Shown here one piece after another: positions 27,411 through 36,110 of a stretch of DNA of 64,000 nt. Made by a program: the position numbers and the translations under genes. The notes below the pieces were generated by a model that had not been told where the DNA came from, made no database searches, and saw only the letters and a list, made by a program, of their open reading frames with translations. Numbering within the stretch: position 1 is the first letter of the stretch; the number at the start of each line of letters is the position of its first letter. The DNA lies in contig NZ_JAMXLE010000009.1 in assembly GCF_024055895.1 (NCBI RefSeq), positions 1-64,000 of the forward strand, read 5' to 3'. The stretch comes from Rhizobium sp. L1K21 (lineage in GTDB: Bacteria > Pseudomonadota > Alphaproteobacteria > Rhizobiales > Rhizobiaceae).

Positions 27411-28066
27411 TGACGTTACACTGGTCGCCGCGGTCACCCTTCGTGCGCAAAGTCATGATTGTTCTCAAGGAGACGGGTCAGGCCGAAGAGGTGGAATGCG
27501 TCCGCACAACCGTTGCCATGCAGACTCCGCCCGACCCGATGGTGCTGGCTGAGAATCCCCTGGGGAAAATTCCTACCCTGATCCTCGAAGACGGCAGGGC
27601 GCTCTTCGACAGCCGCGTCATCTGCGCTCATCTGGCAGAGCGCGCTGGAATGCTGAAACCAACAACGCCGGCTGCGCGGCTCCAGCAGGCAGTGTGGGAA
27701 GCATTGGGAGATGGCTTGACGGATATTCTTCTGCTCTGGCGTATCGAGCGGCTGCGCGGGGACAAGGCCGACGCGGATATAATGGCCGGATTTGAAATGA
27801 AGGTTCGTGCCGTACTCGCCAGGCTTGAGGCGGAATCGGGGGAGATTCGCGGCATGTCGCTTGGTCTTGGCCATATCGCCATCTTTTGCGCGCTTGGGCA
27901 GCTTGAATTTCGCTGGCCGGGCACAGGTTGGCGGGAGGCCTTTCCTGCTCTTGCTGCCTGGTATGCCCATATCGGAGCGCGCCCGGCATTCTCCTCCACC
28001 GAAATCGTCGATGATTTGCCTGCGGGCGACAGTCTGCCGGCGGCCTTCAAACTAACTGGTAAATGA
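27407..28066 (+). CDS. glutathione S-transferase family protein
   Basis: This 219-residue protein has an N-terminal thioredoxin-like domain (LHWSPRSPFVRKVMIVLKE, then NPLGKIPTLILEDG and FDSRVICAHLAE) and a helical C-terminal domain. In aromatic pathways such proteins often act as glutathione-dependent cis-trans isomerases (maleylpyruvate or maleylacetoacetate type), which would suit a route that also uses FAH hydrolases. The catalytic Ser may be S8 or S11. The start overlaps the preceding stop (ATGATGA). Confidence 0.87.
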   Translation: MMTLHWSPRSPFVRKVMIVLKETGQAEEVECVRTTVAMQTPPDPMVLAENPLGKIPTLILEDGRALFDSRVICAHLAERAGMLKPTTPAARLQQAVWEALGDGLTDILLLWRIERLRGDKADADIMAGFEMKVRAVLARLEAESGEIRGMSLGLGHIAIFCALGQLEFRWPGTGWREAFPALAAWYAHIGARPAFSSTEIVDDLPAGDSLPAAFKLTGK

Positions 28067-28067
28067 C

Positions 28068-29264
28068 ATGGCTGGACCACTTTCCAATATTCGCGTTCTC
28101 GATCTGAGCCGTATCATGGCCGGCCCCTGGGCGGCTCAGATTCTGGCTGATCTTGGCGCCGATGTCATTAAAGTTGAGCGTAAAGGGGCAGGCGACGATA
28201 CCCGTAGCTGGGGGCCACCCTATTTGAAAGATCGCGACGGCAACTTGACGGCGGAATCCGGCTATTATCTTTCCGTGAACCGCGGCAAACGTTCGATCGA
28301 GTTGGATCTAACCACGCGGGAGGGCCAGGATGTCGTGCGTGCGCTCGCTGCGCGGTCGGACATCCTGTTGGAGAATTTCAAGGTCGGCACGCTGGAGCGT
28401 TACGGCCTTGGCGAAAAGCAGCTGCGTGCGCTCAACCCGAAGCTTGTCTATTGCTCCATAACGGGTTTTGGCCAGGACGGGCCATTGGCATCGGCTGCCG
28501 CCTACGATTTCATGATCCAGGGCATGGGCGGTCTGATGAGCGTAACGGGCGGGCCCGATGATATGCCGGGCGGCGGGCCACAGAAAGTCGGCGTGCCGAT
28601 CGTTGACATCATGACCGGCATGTATGCAGCCATCGCCGTTCTGGCGGCACTGGCCGAGCGCAACAGCAGCGCCAAGGGCGACTATATTGATCTTGCGATG
28701 CTGGACGTTGCTACTGCAATGCTTGCCAATCAGGCGATGAACTATCTCGTCTCCGGTAAGACGCCGCAGCGTCGTGGCAACAAGCATCCGAATATTCAGC
28801 CGCAAGATGTGTTTCCTGTGCGTGACGGACACATAGTGCTGGCGGTCGGCAACGATGAGCAATTCGTCCGATTTGCCGAGGCAATCGAAATGCCGGAACT
28901 TGCCGCCGATCCACATTACCGAAAGAACGCCGATCGGGTAAAAAATCTGGACCGCCTGCACAAGATCATCGCCGATCGTTTGGCGACACGGGATCTGGCG
29001 GACTGGCTCAGCCGCCTTGGCAAACACAACATTCCATGCGGGCCAATTAACACCGTTCCCATGGTGTTTGATGAAGAGCAGGTCAAGCATCGCCGAATGC
29101 TGCGCCACTTGCCGCACCCGGTGAACGGCGAGGTCGCACAGGTCGTTTCGCCGCTGCGCTTTGCACGTTCTGTGCTGGCTTTCGAACGGGCACCGCCGTT
29201 ACTGGGCGCGGATACCGCTTCAATTCTTGCTGAACTTGGACTTTGCCCAGAGGATTATCGATGA
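28068..29264 (+). CDS. CoA transferase family III (CaiB/BaiF)
   Basis: This enzyme moves CoA between carboxylic acids through an aspartyl-CoA intermediate. The 398 residues show RVLDLSRIMAGPWAAQILADLGADVIK at the start in two overlapping motifs, GKRSIELDL, CSITGFGQDGP and the catalytic Asp in GVPIVDIMTGMYA (about residue 180). It starts one base after the GST gene and overlaps the next gene by four bases. It probably activates a ring-cleavage acid for the beta-oxidation enzymes encoded at 30785-33703. Confidence 0.92.
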   Translation: MAGPLSNIRVLDLSRIMAGPWAAQILADLGADVIKVERKGAGDDTRSWGPPYLKDRDGNLTAESGYYLSVNRGKRSIELDLTTREGQDVVRALAARSDILLENFKVGTLERYGLGEKQLRALNPKLVYCSITGFGQDGPLASAAAYDFMIQGMGGLMSVTGGPDDMPGGGPQKVGVPIVDIMTGMYAAIAVLAALAERNSSAKGDYIDLAMLDVATAMLANQAMNYLVSGKTPQRRGNKHPNIQPQDVFPVRDGHIVLAVGNDEQFVRFAEAIEMPELAADPHYRKNADRVKNLDRLHKIIADRLATRDLADWLSRLGKHNIPCGPINTVPMVFDEEQVKHRRMLRHLPHPVNGEVAQVVSPLRFARSVLAFERAPPLLGADTASILAELGLCPEDYR

Positions 29265-29875
29265 CGAGCAGGATTAGCTTTCCGTCTCCCGAGGCGATGT
29301 CCGAGGCGCAACTGGCTGTCTTCAAAGATATTGTTTCAGGCCCTCGCGGCATGCTGGTCGGGCCGCTCAAGGCGGCGCTGCACAACCCGGTGCTTGCGGA
29401 CAGATGGCAGAAATTCGGACAGGTTTTGCGTTACGAGACAAGCCTGCCATTCGCGTTGAACGAGATCGCCATACTCGCAACGGCGCGTCATTGGAGTTGT
29501 CTTCTCGAGTTTGCCATTCATCGGCGTGAGGCACGCCGCGCCGGTGTAGCCGAAACGCTTATCGAAGCTCTACGCTGTGGCGAGCGGCCTGCCTTCGGTG
29601 GTGATCCGGCTGCGGCCGAAATCTACGAATATACGCGTCAGCTCCTGACCTCTGGTGACGTGTCTGACGCCGCGCATCTCGCAGTTCGTCAGCGCTGGGG
29701 GGAGACGGGTGTTGTGGAACTGACCGCGGTTGTCGGTTATTACTCGCTGGTGGCCATGACACTGAATGCGCATCGCGTGCCTCTGCCTGAAGGTTTGGAA
29801 TGCGAATTGCCAAATGTTGAAGGCGGCATATTCTACCTGCCTGCCCTACATGATGCTGTGCCGTTTCCCGTCTAG
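29261..29875 (+). CDS. carboxymuconolactone decarboxylase family protein
   Basis: This 204-residue helical protein is of the AhpD/CMD superfamily (ALNEIAILATARHWSCLLEFAIH, then ARRAGV). The usual CxxC of peroxidase members is absent; only one Cys lies in the motif, so a decarboxylase or lyase-like role is more likely than AhpD-type disulfide chemistry. The start at 29261 overlaps the CoA transferase stop codon (ATGA). It is the last gene of the operon. Confidence 0.85.
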   Translation: MTSRISFPSPEAMSEAQLAVFKDIVSGPRGMLVGPLKAALHNPVLADRWQKFGQVLRYETSLPFALNEIAILATARHWSCLLEFAIHRREARRAGVAETLIEALRCGERPAFGGDPAAAEIYEYTRQLLTSGDVSDAAHLAVRQRWGETGVVELTAVVGYYSLVAMTLNAHRVPLPEGLECELPNVEGGIFYLPALHDAVPFPV

Positions 29876-30036
29876 GCGGCGTCAATGACTAGATCGGCAA
29901 CGGTCAACTTCGGCATCCCTCCAGAAGTCTTGCAACGATTCTGCAGACCAACCGAATGATGTGGCCGCTTATAGAGTCTTTTCATGTAAAAATCAAAAGT
30001 CTATATGATGACTATGAAGAGTGAGAGGACGTGAAT

Positions 30037-30792
30037 ATGTCAGAGGTGAGCCTGAAATCCCAAACGGCTAACGCATTGGAGAAAAGCAACGTTTCCCGCT
30101 ACATCCAGCTTGCATCCATGTTTCGCAAATGGGTGGAAAACGGCCAGTGGTCCGTCGGTTCGCAAATTCCCACCGTCGATCAGTTGGCGAAGCAATGCGG
30201 CGTTGCCGGCATGACCATTCGGCAGGCGCTCAACATCTTGGAAAAGGAAGGACTGATCGAACGCTTCCGCGCCAAAGGGACGTTCGTGAGGGGAAAGCCG
30301 CAGCGAAACCTGTGGTGCGAGGTCCACACAGACTGGAATGGTCTTTTGATGTCGAGGAGCGATGCCGACATTTCAATTCTGTCGGATACGCCCAATCAGA
30401 CGCTGGATCAATCAGGATTTGAAGTTGGAAATGTGGTGCCAGCCTATCGCCACCTCCGACGACTTCATAAGCGGGCCGGCGTGCCGTTTCTCGTCGCTGA
30501 CGTATTTGTGGACGAACGTTTGCGAGGTGTGATTCCTGAGGAGAATTTTTCCAAAACCACGGCGATGCGTCTTGTTTCCGATCTGCCAGGCGTAAAAATC
30601 GTCGACGCCCGCCAATATCTGACTGTGGATTCGGCCGATCTCGAAACGGCATCGATGCTCGACATCGCTTTGGGCGGGCCAATCGCCAAAGTCCAGCGTT
30701 TGGCCGTCGATACAAAAGGTGATTTGCTTTTGGTTGCAAATGGGCTTTACCGTGGCGACATGGTACGAATTGACATGAAGCTGATTAAGTAG
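30037..30792 (+). CDS. GntR-family transcriptional regulator, HutC/UTRA subfamily
   Basis: The 251-residue protein has an N-terminal winged helix (residues 18-85, IPTVDQLAKQCGVAGMTIRQALNILEKEGLI) and a C-terminal UTRA ligand domain. I chose the ATG at 30037 with GAGAGG eight bases upstream; the GTG at 30031 lies inside that leader. It sits in the middle of module II, between the rightward CoA-transferase operon and the leftward beta-oxidation operon, and its end overlaps the convergent gene by eight bases. It is the best candidate to bind the motif copies at 17640, 25461, 26418 and 33755. Confidence 0.9.
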   Translation: MSEVSLKSQTANALEKSNVSRYIQLASMFRKWVENGQWSVGSQIPTVDQLAKQCGVAGMTIRQALNILEKEGLIERFRAKGTFVRGKPQRNLWCEVHTDWNGLLMSRSDADISILSDTPNQTLDQSGFEVGNVVPAYRHLRRLHKRAGVPFLVADVFVDERLRGVIPEENFSKTTAMRLVSDLPGVKIVDARQYLTVDSADLETASMLDIALGGPIAKVQRLAVDTKGDLLLVANGLYRGDMVRIDMKLIK

Positions 30793-32902
30793 GCTGCTCG
30801 GATTGGGTATGCGACTGGAGCGCGCGCAAGAGGCAAAGATTGCCTCTCTTGAAACCAAAACCGGTGACTTTTTCAAGATCGTTTAGCGCATCCTCCAGAA
30901 AGCCTGGAGGGCGGCTTGCCGCCCAGTAAAGTGGTCCGCCGCGATAAGCAGGGAAGCCGTAACCCTTAACCATCGCCAAATCTATGTCCGATGCACGGCT
31001 CGCAATCCCTTCGCTGAGAGTGTTGACCGCTTCATTTACCATCGAAATCAGTGCGCGGGTGACAATGTCTTCGCTGGAGAAGAGGCGGGCTACATAGCCG
31101 TCTTCAGTTCTGCATTCGGAGATAATCCGCTCCGTTTCGACGGAGGCTATTCCGCGCTTGTCCGCGCTGCCGTAATCATACCAACCAGCACCTGTCTTGC
31201 GACCGAGGCGTCCGGCTTCACAAAGACGATCAGCAATTTTCACGTAACGTTCGCGCGGGTCGCGTTTAGAGGCAAGGCGCTGACGCGTCCTCCAGGCAAT
31301 GTCCAGCCCTGAAATATCTGACACTGCGAATGGACCCATGGAGAAACCAAAGTTTTCAAGTGCAATGTCGATTTCCCATGGTGAAGCGCCCTCCTGAACC
31401 ATCAATTCGCATTGCCGACGGTACGCGGAATAGATGCGGTTTCCGATAAAGCCTTCACCGACGGCAGAGATTATCGGGCTCTTCTTGAGCTGTTTGCCCA
31501 GGGCAAGCGCTGTCGCTAAAACGGGGGTCGATGTTTTTCGACCGCGAACGATCTCAAGCAGTTTCATGATATGCGCGGGGCTAAAGAAATGGAGGCCAAC
31601 AACGTCATGCGCCCTGCCGGTGGCCGCAGCCAGCCGATCAAGGTCGAGATATGAGGTGTTTGAAGCAATGACTGCTCCTGGCTTGGCTAGTTTCCCCAAC
31701 TGCTGCATAACCGCAATCTTGACGTCCATATCCTCGAAAACCGCTTCGAGTAGCAAATCTACCTCTGCGAGTGCGGCAATGTCCGTTGTAGCCCTCAGGC
31801 TGGCCAGTTGTCTCGAAGCGGTCGCTTTGACCCTGTCTTGCTTCGCTGACGATCTTTGAAAATGCGCATGAATTCGAGATACGCCGATATCAAGAGCATC
31901 TTGAGTTCGGTCAATCAGAGTCACTCGATAACCGCTTTCGAGGAAGCAGATTGCTATATCCGCACCCATTGTGCCGGCACCAAGAATGCCAACCTTGCCG
32001 ATATCGCGTGAAGTGGAGGCTTCAAGACCTTCCACCTGCCGGGCTCTTCGTTCGGCAAAGAACTGATAGCGCAATGCACATGCCTGTTCGCCATAGCGAA
32101 GTGTTTCGAAAGTCGAGCGCTCGAGCGCGAGCGCGCTATCAAAATCCATGAGCGGTGTTTGCTCGAGCACCTTGAGAGCGCAAGGGACGGACGCCAATCC
32201 TTTTGCGCCGCGGAGCGCTTTTGACCGTGCAGCGTCAATTTTTTCAGGTGGTTCAGCGGGAATTGAATAGTCACGGAGCCGCCGTTTTTTGCCGTGCAGT
32301 GATTTGGCAGCATTTACCGCAGCTGCCCGCAGCGGACCGTCTGCTATAATATCGACCATGGACAGCTCAACCGCTTCATGCGCGCCAACCCGACGGCCCG
32401 ACGTTATCAACTCAACCGCGCGGCTCATGCCGGTCAGTCGCGGCAACCGTTGTGTTCCACCTGCGCCTGGTATTATGCCAAGGCGCACCTCAGGCAGGCC
32501 AACAACGGCTTCCTTATCGGCGATACGATAATCACAACCAAGTGCAATCTCATAGCCACCGCCAAGGCCTGCCCCATGGATTGCCGCCACGACTGGTTTG
32601 GGGCAATCTTCGATTGCCATGATTACCTGCGGAACTGTGGGCTCTCGAAGAGGTTGGGCAAACTCGTGGATATCTGATCCGGAGATGAATGTGCTGCCGG
32701 CACCGATGATTACGATGGCCTCAATCCCTCCGGCGGCCCGTGCCTGCATCAAGGCCTCCAGAAGGCCGCGTCGCACGCCCCAGGAACCCGCGTTGACCGG
32801 AGGATTGTCGATAGTGGCAACCAGTATACCGTTTTCAATGTCAAGCTTCACGGCAGAGCTGCCATCAAGGGCAGCCACTTCTTTGATGGTCTGCGTCCGC
32901 AT
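30785..32902 (-). CDS. bifunctional enoyl-CoA hydratase / 3-hydroxyacyl-CoA dehydrogenase
   Basis: This FadB/FadJ-like protein of 705 residues carries out two steps of beta-oxidation. The hydratase part (about 15-200) has HGAGLGGGYEIALGCDYRIA and GLPEVRLGIIPGAGGTQRLP with the catalytic Glu pair. The dehydrogenase part starts with the NAD motif GILGAGTMGADIA near residue 300, followed by ASNTSYLDLDRLA and catalytic His in GLHFFSPAHIMKLLEIV. Two C-terminal helical domains follow. AAGGA lies eight bases before the ATG. The hydratase gene at 33703 precedes it by 18 bases. Together they would degrade the CoA ester made by the CoA transferase. Confidence 0.93.
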   Translation of the reverse strand: MRTQTIKEVAALDGSSAVKLDIENGILVATIDNPPVNAGSWGVRRGLLEALMQARAAGGIEAIVIIGAGSTFISGSDIHEFAQPLREPTVPQVIMAIEDCPKPVVAAIHGAGLGGGYEIALGCDYRIADKEAVVGLPEVRLGIIPGAGGTQRLPRLTGMSRAVELITSGRRVGAHEAVELSMVDIIADGPLRAAAVNAAKSLHGKKRRLRDYSIPAEPPEKIDAARSKALRGAKGLASVPCALKVLEQTPLMDFDSALALERSTFETLRYGEQACALRYQFFAERRARQVEGLEASTSRDIGKVGILGAGTMGADIAICFLESGYRVTLIDRTQDALDIGVSRIHAHFQRSSAKQDRVKATASRQLASLRATTDIAALAEVDLLLEAVFEDMDVKIAVMQQLGKLAKPGAVIASNTSYLDLDRLAAATGRAHDVVGLHFFSPAHIMKLLEIVRGRKTSTPVLATALALGKQLKKSPIISAVGEGFIGNRIYSAYRRQCELMVQEGASPWEIDIALENFGFSMGPFAVSDISGLDIAWRTRQRLASKRDPRERYVKIADRLCEAGRLGRKTGAGWYDYGSADKRGIASVETERIISECRTEDGYVARLFSSEDIVTRALISMVNEAVNTLSEGIASRASDIDLAMVKGYGFPAYRGGPLYWAASRPPGFLEDALNDLEKVTGFGFKRGNLCLLRALQSHTQSEQPT

Positions 32903-32920
32903 TTTGGGGGTCCTTCGCCT

Positions 32921-33703
32921 TCAGCGGCCCTTGAACACAGGTGCGCGTTTCTGAACCACAGCCTGCGATGCCTCGCGGGCATCTTCCGTTGCCATCAAAC
33001 GTGTACTGAAACTCTGTTCCAACTGATAGCCGTCTTCAACAGACATGAATTCGACAGCGTTCAGCGCCTCTTTTCCTAGGCGCAGTCCTAAGGGCGCCTT
33101 TGCCGCGATAAGGGCCGCGAGAGCGTGCGCCTCTTCCATCAGTTGCTCAATCGGCACAATGGAATCAACGAAGCCCCAGCGTTTGGCCTCATGTGCGTCG
33201 ATAGGCTGGCCTGTAAAGAACATGCGTCGCAGGACGCCTTGAGGCAGGTGACGTCCCAAATGCGCTGTTGCTCCGCAGCGTCCAACATTGATTTCAGGCA
33301 GACCAAATCGCGCGTTTTCTGCGGCAATCCGAATATCGCATACTGAAGCGATCACGGCACCTGCACCAAGTGCAGGTCCGTTGACAGCAGCTATGGTTGG
33401 AATTGTGCACTTGCGGATATTTTCAAAGCAACGCCGGATGACGCGCGCTCTGCGTGGATCGTCCTCAATCGTCGCTGAAAGAAATTCGTTGAGATCTAGT
33501 CCCGCACAAAAGGCTTTACTGCCTGCCGCCGTCAGGACGATGCAGTTTGTATCTCCCCAATCGTTTGCGGCCTGGAAACAATCGGCAAGCGCCTGATATA
33601 CTGCCAATGTCACGGCGTTGACAGGCGGATTGTTGAGTGTGACGGTGGCGACTTTGCCGGCCTTTTGGATGGTAAGGCTTTCGAATTGAGCGTTCGTAGT
33701 AAT
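32921..33703 (-). CDS. enoyl-CoA hydratase/isomerase family protein, probable ATT start
   Basis: This is a crotonase-fold hydratase or isomerase of CoA esters. Motifs are AFCAGLDLNEFL, VNGPALGAGAVIASVCDIRIA and GLPEINVGRCGATAHLG. The first ATG, GTG or TTG in frame is a GTG at 33613, which would remove the conserved NNPPVNA strand. The frame continues upstream without stop and with family-like sequence (FESLTIQKAGKVATVTLNN) to an ATT at 33701-33703, which has GGGAG seven bases upstream. I therefore propose ATT initiation (260 residues). A mutated ATG is the alternative. Confidence 0.8.
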   Translation of the reverse strand: MTTNAQFESLTIQKAGKVATVTLNNPPVNAVTLAVYQALADCFQAANDWGDTNCIVLTAAGSKAFCAGLDLNEFLSATIEDDPRRARVIRRCFENIRKCTIPTIAAVNGPALGAGAVIASVCDIRIAAENARFGLPEINVGRCGATAHLGRHLPQGVLRRMFFTGQPIDAHEAKRWGFVDSIVPIEQLMEEAHALAALIAAKAPLGLRLGKEALNAVEFMSVEDGYQLEQSFSTRLMATEDAREASQAVVQKRAPVFKGR

Positions 33704-33754
33704 TTCAGTTCTCCCAAATGAGCCTCGACAAACTCGACGGATGTCGATTTAGCT

Positions 33755-33772
33755 CATAAAGCTATATTTATA
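33755..33772. promoter_or_regulatory. operator candidate, module II motif copy 4
   Basis: CATAAA-N6-TTTATA lies 52 bases before the proposed ATT start of the hydratase gene. Its core (33756-33771) is the reference copy: each of the other three sites agrees with it at 13 of 16 positions on one of the strands. Confidence 0.55.
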
Positions 33773-33954
33773 TCTTAAGCCTGTCTAGATCGAAGTTGGC
33801 TTTTTTGTCTTTGTCGCGATTTGAAATGGACATCCATTTCCAGCCTGTCGAACGTCAAAAGTCGCACCAAAATTTGGAATGTTCATCGTGCCCAGCTATT
33901 GCCAAGTTTTTGGCTGCTTTTTTGTTTCGGGTAGGTGCGCAGCATGAAAATACC

Positions 33955-34095
33955 AAGCACTTTCCCGGTCTGAAGGGGTTTCGTTTTCCGCGTGAAGTTG
34001 TCGCCTGGGCGGTGTGGGCTTATCATCGCTTTGCTCTCAGCACGGTCGGTGTGGAAGACCTTGTTGCTGAACGCGGTGTTATCGTGAGCGACTAA
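33955..34095 (+). pseudogene. N-terminal remnant of an IS6-like transposase
   Basis: The frame encodes KHFPGLKGFRFPREVVAWAV, then AYHRFALS, VEDLVAERGVIVSD and a stop. This is the N-terminal helix-turn-helix part of IS6-family transposases; the DDE catalytic domain is missing. I saw no terminal inverted repeats nearby. The fragment lies exactly between modules II and III. Confidence 0.7.
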
Positions 34096-34235
34096 ACTGC
34101 AGAAATGACCGCTTGAAAAAGCGGGGGCCACGCCACTTTGCATCCAATGACAAACAACTTGGCAATACCGTAAAGGCTAATCTGCTCACGAGAGCCCTCA
34201 ATTGTCTGGTAAGCTGCACGATTGTCGCACCGCGC

Positions 34236-35534
34236 TCAATAAAGAATGGTAGGTAGCCAGAGAGCGATTTGCGGAAACAAGAATAACAAAATTATGAGCG
34301 CAAACGGCGCGACCAGAAATGGGATTATCGCCACATAGAGCTGACGGATGCTTATTTCCGGAGCCTGAGCCTGTATAATGAACAGGTTCATCCCCACTGG
34401 CGGGTGAATAAGGCCCAGCTCAACGACGATTACCACGATGATTGCAAACCAGACTGGATCATATCCAAATCCCGCGACCACCGGCAAAAACACAGGTACA
34501 GTGATCAGCACCATGCCAATTCCCTCAAGGAAGCATCCCATAACGATGTAAATGAGGATTATCAGCGCCATGACTGCCCAGGGCGCCAAATCGAGCGCCT
34601 GTGCTGCCCCCAGAAGCAGATCCGGCAATTTTGTCTGCACGACAAAATTTGCGAAGATAGAGGCTCCGATGATGATGGTGAAAAGTACGCAACTTGTCAG
34701 TACGCTTACCTTGAGCGAATGCACAAGGCCCGGCCATGTCAATCTCCGTCCGATAACGCCTAAAACGATTGCGCCAAACGCGCCAATGGCAGCGGCCTCA
34801 TTCGGACTGAAGACGCCAGCGTAGATGCCGCCGATCGAAACGGTGAAGAGCACGATAAATTGCCATGGTTCCTTCAGTGCGAGAATTCGGGCCTTGAAAC
34901 TGGCGGGCGGGTCTACCGGCACAGTCTTGCTCCGACGCGCAATAAACAATGCGATCGCCATGTAGAAAATCATAAGGAGGATTCCAGGGACAAGGCCGGC
35001 TGCGAACAGCTCAGGCAAGGGCTGTTCGGCAATTGCCGCATAGATGACGAGTATCAGAGACGGAGGAATGAGGATACCAAGGCTACCGCCAGCGGCAACT
35101 GAAGCCGTGGCAAGACCATCGTCGTATCCTGCCTCCTTCATCTCCGGCAGCGATATGCGGGTCATCGTGGCCGCCGTGGCTATCGAAGAGCCGCAGACAG
35201 CGCCGAATGCGCCCGACGCGCCTATTGTCGCGACAGAGAGCCCGCCTGGCAGGCCTGACAAGCAAACACGCGCGGCCTTGAACAATTCGGCTGACAGGCG
35301 GCTGTTCGTTGCCACCTCCCCCATCAGAACGAAGAGCGGCACCACAGAAAGACTGTAGTTCGAAGCGGTATCAAATGCGGTCGTGCCGGTTACGGCGGCT
35401 GCCACCGAAAGCCTGGAGAGGAGCGTGTTTCCGACGATCCCGCAGATCAGCAGGCCCAACCAGACGGGAACGCGCAGGAACAGCAGTGCAAAGAGGACGA
35501 GGACGACGACCAAACCGAGAATAGGGGCGCTCAT
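34236..35534 (-). CDS. TRAP transporter large permease (DctM family)
   Basis: This is the main membrane subunit of the second TRAP importer, with 432 residues and about twelve hydrophobic segments. Landmarks are SVVPLFVLMGEVA, ASGAFGAVCGSSIATAATM, AAGGSLGILIPPSLILVIYA and LIHPPVGMNLFII. Its start overlaps the DctQ stop codon by four bases (ATGA). It is the last gene of the leftward module III run. Confidence 0.93.
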   Translation of the reverse strand: MSAPILGLVVVLVLFALLFLRVPVWLGLLICGIVGNTLLSRLSVAAAVTGTTAFDTASNYSLSVVPLFVLMGEVATNSRLSAELFKAARVCLSGLPGGLSVATIGASGAFGAVCGSSIATAATMTRISLPEMKEAGYDDGLATASVAAGGSLGILIPPSLILVIYAAIAEQPLPELFAAGLVPGILLMIFYMAIALFIARRSKTVPVDPPASFKARILALKEPWQFIVLFTVSIGGIYAGVFSPNEAAAIGAFGAIVLGVIGRRLTWPGLVHSLKVSVLTSCVLFTIIIGASIFANFVVQTKLPDLLLGAAQALDLAPWAVMALIILIYIVMGCFLEGIGMVLITVPVFLPVVAGFGYDPVWFAIIVVIVVELGLIHPPVGMNLFIIQAQAPEISIRQLYVAIIPFLVAPFALIILLFLFPQIALWLPTILY

Positions 35535-36049
35535 TGTGCGACCTCACCTTCATTGGGTGCGTGACCTTGTTGTTGCGGGGCAGCGATTGCGCCAGCCGCA
35601 GCCAACACGCCGTTGGCAACGCCAAAGAGCGCAATAGCCCATAAAATCCAGACCGGCAGATCCAGCTCCAGCTTCATGTCACCAAACATGTAGGCTTCCT
35701 GTGCTGGCTTCACCATCGACCAGAAGATGAAGCATAGCGCTGCCAACGAAAGCACAGCAGCGGTTACTTTCAAAAGGCGGACGATCGGCGGTGGAACGAT
35801 GCCGTCAATGAGATCAATGAGGATCGGTTGCCCTTCGAAGAGCACTTTCGGAAGCGCATAATAGACGCTGATCATCAGGCAAATTTCGACGATGTCATAG
35901 GAACCCGTCACCGGCGCGTTAAAAACATATCGCATGAATACGTCCGTCACTGTCGTCATCATCATGGCGACAAGGGCGAGGATCGGCACAATCAACATAG
36001 CGCTGAAATAGCGATCCGCCACCCGGTGCAATTTGGCCGAGGACTTCAT
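35531..36049 (-). CDS. TRAP transporter small permease (DctQ family)
   Basis: This four-helix membrane subunit pairs with the DctM protein. The motif TTVTDVFMRYVFNAPVTGSYDIVE is typical, split here by residues of the second helix. The start is uncertain: ATG codons at 36064 and 36049 both fit, and I chose 36049 (172 residues) with GGGA upstream. The open frame back to 36241 overlaps the DctP gene and is not family-like. The binding-protein gene precedes it by about 60 bases. Confidence 0.87.
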   Translation of the reverse strand: MKSSAKLHRVADRYFSAMLIVPILALVAMMMTTVTDVFMRYVFNAPVTGSYDIVEICLMISVYYALPKVLFEGQPILIDLIDGIVPPPIVRLLKVTAAVLSLAALCFIFWSMVKPAQEAYMFGDMKLELDLPVWILWAIALFGVANGVLAAAGAIAAPQQQGHAPNEGEVAQ

Positions 36050-36110
36050 TTTGTCGTTTCCCATTCTAAGGAGGCCGCACCGGCGCGAACCGGCGCGACA
36101 ACAATAGACA

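Noticed and set aside
33613-33613. GTG at 33613 as start of the enoyl-CoA hydratase
   Set aside because: It has no ribosome site and would remove the conserved NNPPVNA strand that is encoded just upstream in the same frame.
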